The notes beneath the pieces are model-generated. The model did not search any database. It was not told where the DNA came from and saw only the letters and a list, made by a program, of their open reading frames with translations. Positions 13,377 to 13,476 of a DNA stretch of 13,476 bases are shown piece after piece. Within the stretch, counting starts at the first letter, position 1. Each line of letters opens with the position of its first letter. The translations under genes and the position numbers were made by a program. The stretch is from an uncultured Ruminococcus sp. (GTDB lineage: Bacteria > Bacillota > Clostridia > Oscillospirales > Ruminococcaceae): contig CAMOEP010000026.1 of the NCBI GenBank assembly GCA_946612185.1, positions 1 through 13,476 on the forward strand, written 5' to 3'.

Positions 13377-13476
13377 TACCAAAAAACTTTGTACAATGTG
13401 CTGAATTTTCAAGGGGGCGAATTGTCAAATGTGCAGAAATTTGAGAATTGCTGAATTTGACTTGAAAAATTACAAA
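13377..13476 (+). other. AT-rich region after ftsQ; possible start of the next gene
   Basis: No terminator is seen after ftsQ. AAGGGGG (13411-13417) precedes an ATG at 13429 whose frame stays open to the window edge (16 codons, beginning MCRNLRIAEF). It does not resemble the start of FtsZ, the usual next gene, and its codons differ from those of its neighbours. Alternatively the region is a promoter: TTGACT (13457-13462) could be a -35 box whose -10 would lie beyond the edge. Three imperfect copies of TGTGCTGAATTT occur near 13397, 13430 and 13447. Confidence 0.35.

Noticed and set aside
1..13476. CRISPR array, rRNA genes, insertion sequences or prophage genes
   Set aside because: No regularly spaced repeats, rRNA-like sequence, transposase, integrase or phage structural genes were seen on either strand.

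Overview
The window is almost entirely a division and cell wall (dcw) gene cluster of a low-to-moderate GC Gram-positive bacterium. Four things point to a Firmicute: a class B penicillin-binding protein with two C-terminal PASTA domains, strong AAAGGAG-type ribosome sites, sigma-A promoters, and a DNPR-type (meso-diaminopimelate) MurE. The gene order and sequence style suggest a Ruminococcus-like member of the Oscillospiraceae; the genus is an inference, not a database result.

Layout: (1) Positions 1-261 on the minus strand hold the N-terminal 87 residues of an ABC transporter ATPase of the BceA/MacB type. It has an extended -10 promoter at 325-333 and a palindrome at 364-377 that fits the published BceR-type operator pattern. 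(2) Positions 262-777 form a divergent, AT-rich regulatory region with a clear sigma-A promoter for the dcw operon (655-683). Four phased GGTGA boxes lie well upstream and are possible MraZ sites. (3) The plus-strand genes are mraZ (best start TTG at 778), rsmH, ftsL-like, a 372-bp structured gap, ftsI/pbp, murE, mraY, ftsW, murG, a 100-aa HNH-nuclease-like fragment, murA and ftsQ/divIB. (4) Positions 13377-13476 are an AT-rich tail where the next gene, or its promoter, probably begins.

How the genes work together: MurA starts the UDP-MurNAc branch and MurE adds the third residue of the stem peptide. MraY and MurG build lipid I and lipid II. FtsW polymerises lipid II and the FtsI-type transpeptidase crosslinks the product at the septum, with FtsL and FtsQ/DivIB as scaffold and regulator. 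RsmH (16S rRNA methyltransferase) and MraZ (repressor) are the usual first genes. murF, murD and murC, common in this cluster, are absent here.

Most unusual items: a dispersed palindromic repeat placed directly before the ribosome site of two different genes (277-310 minus, 2994-3068 plus); a leader before ftsI with several competing hairpins; the decayed HNH-like gene translationally coupled to murG; and the long Asp/Tyr/Gln-rich repeat tail of FtsQ. No complete new defence or mobile system is visible. Apart from these, this is ordinary core-genome sequence.
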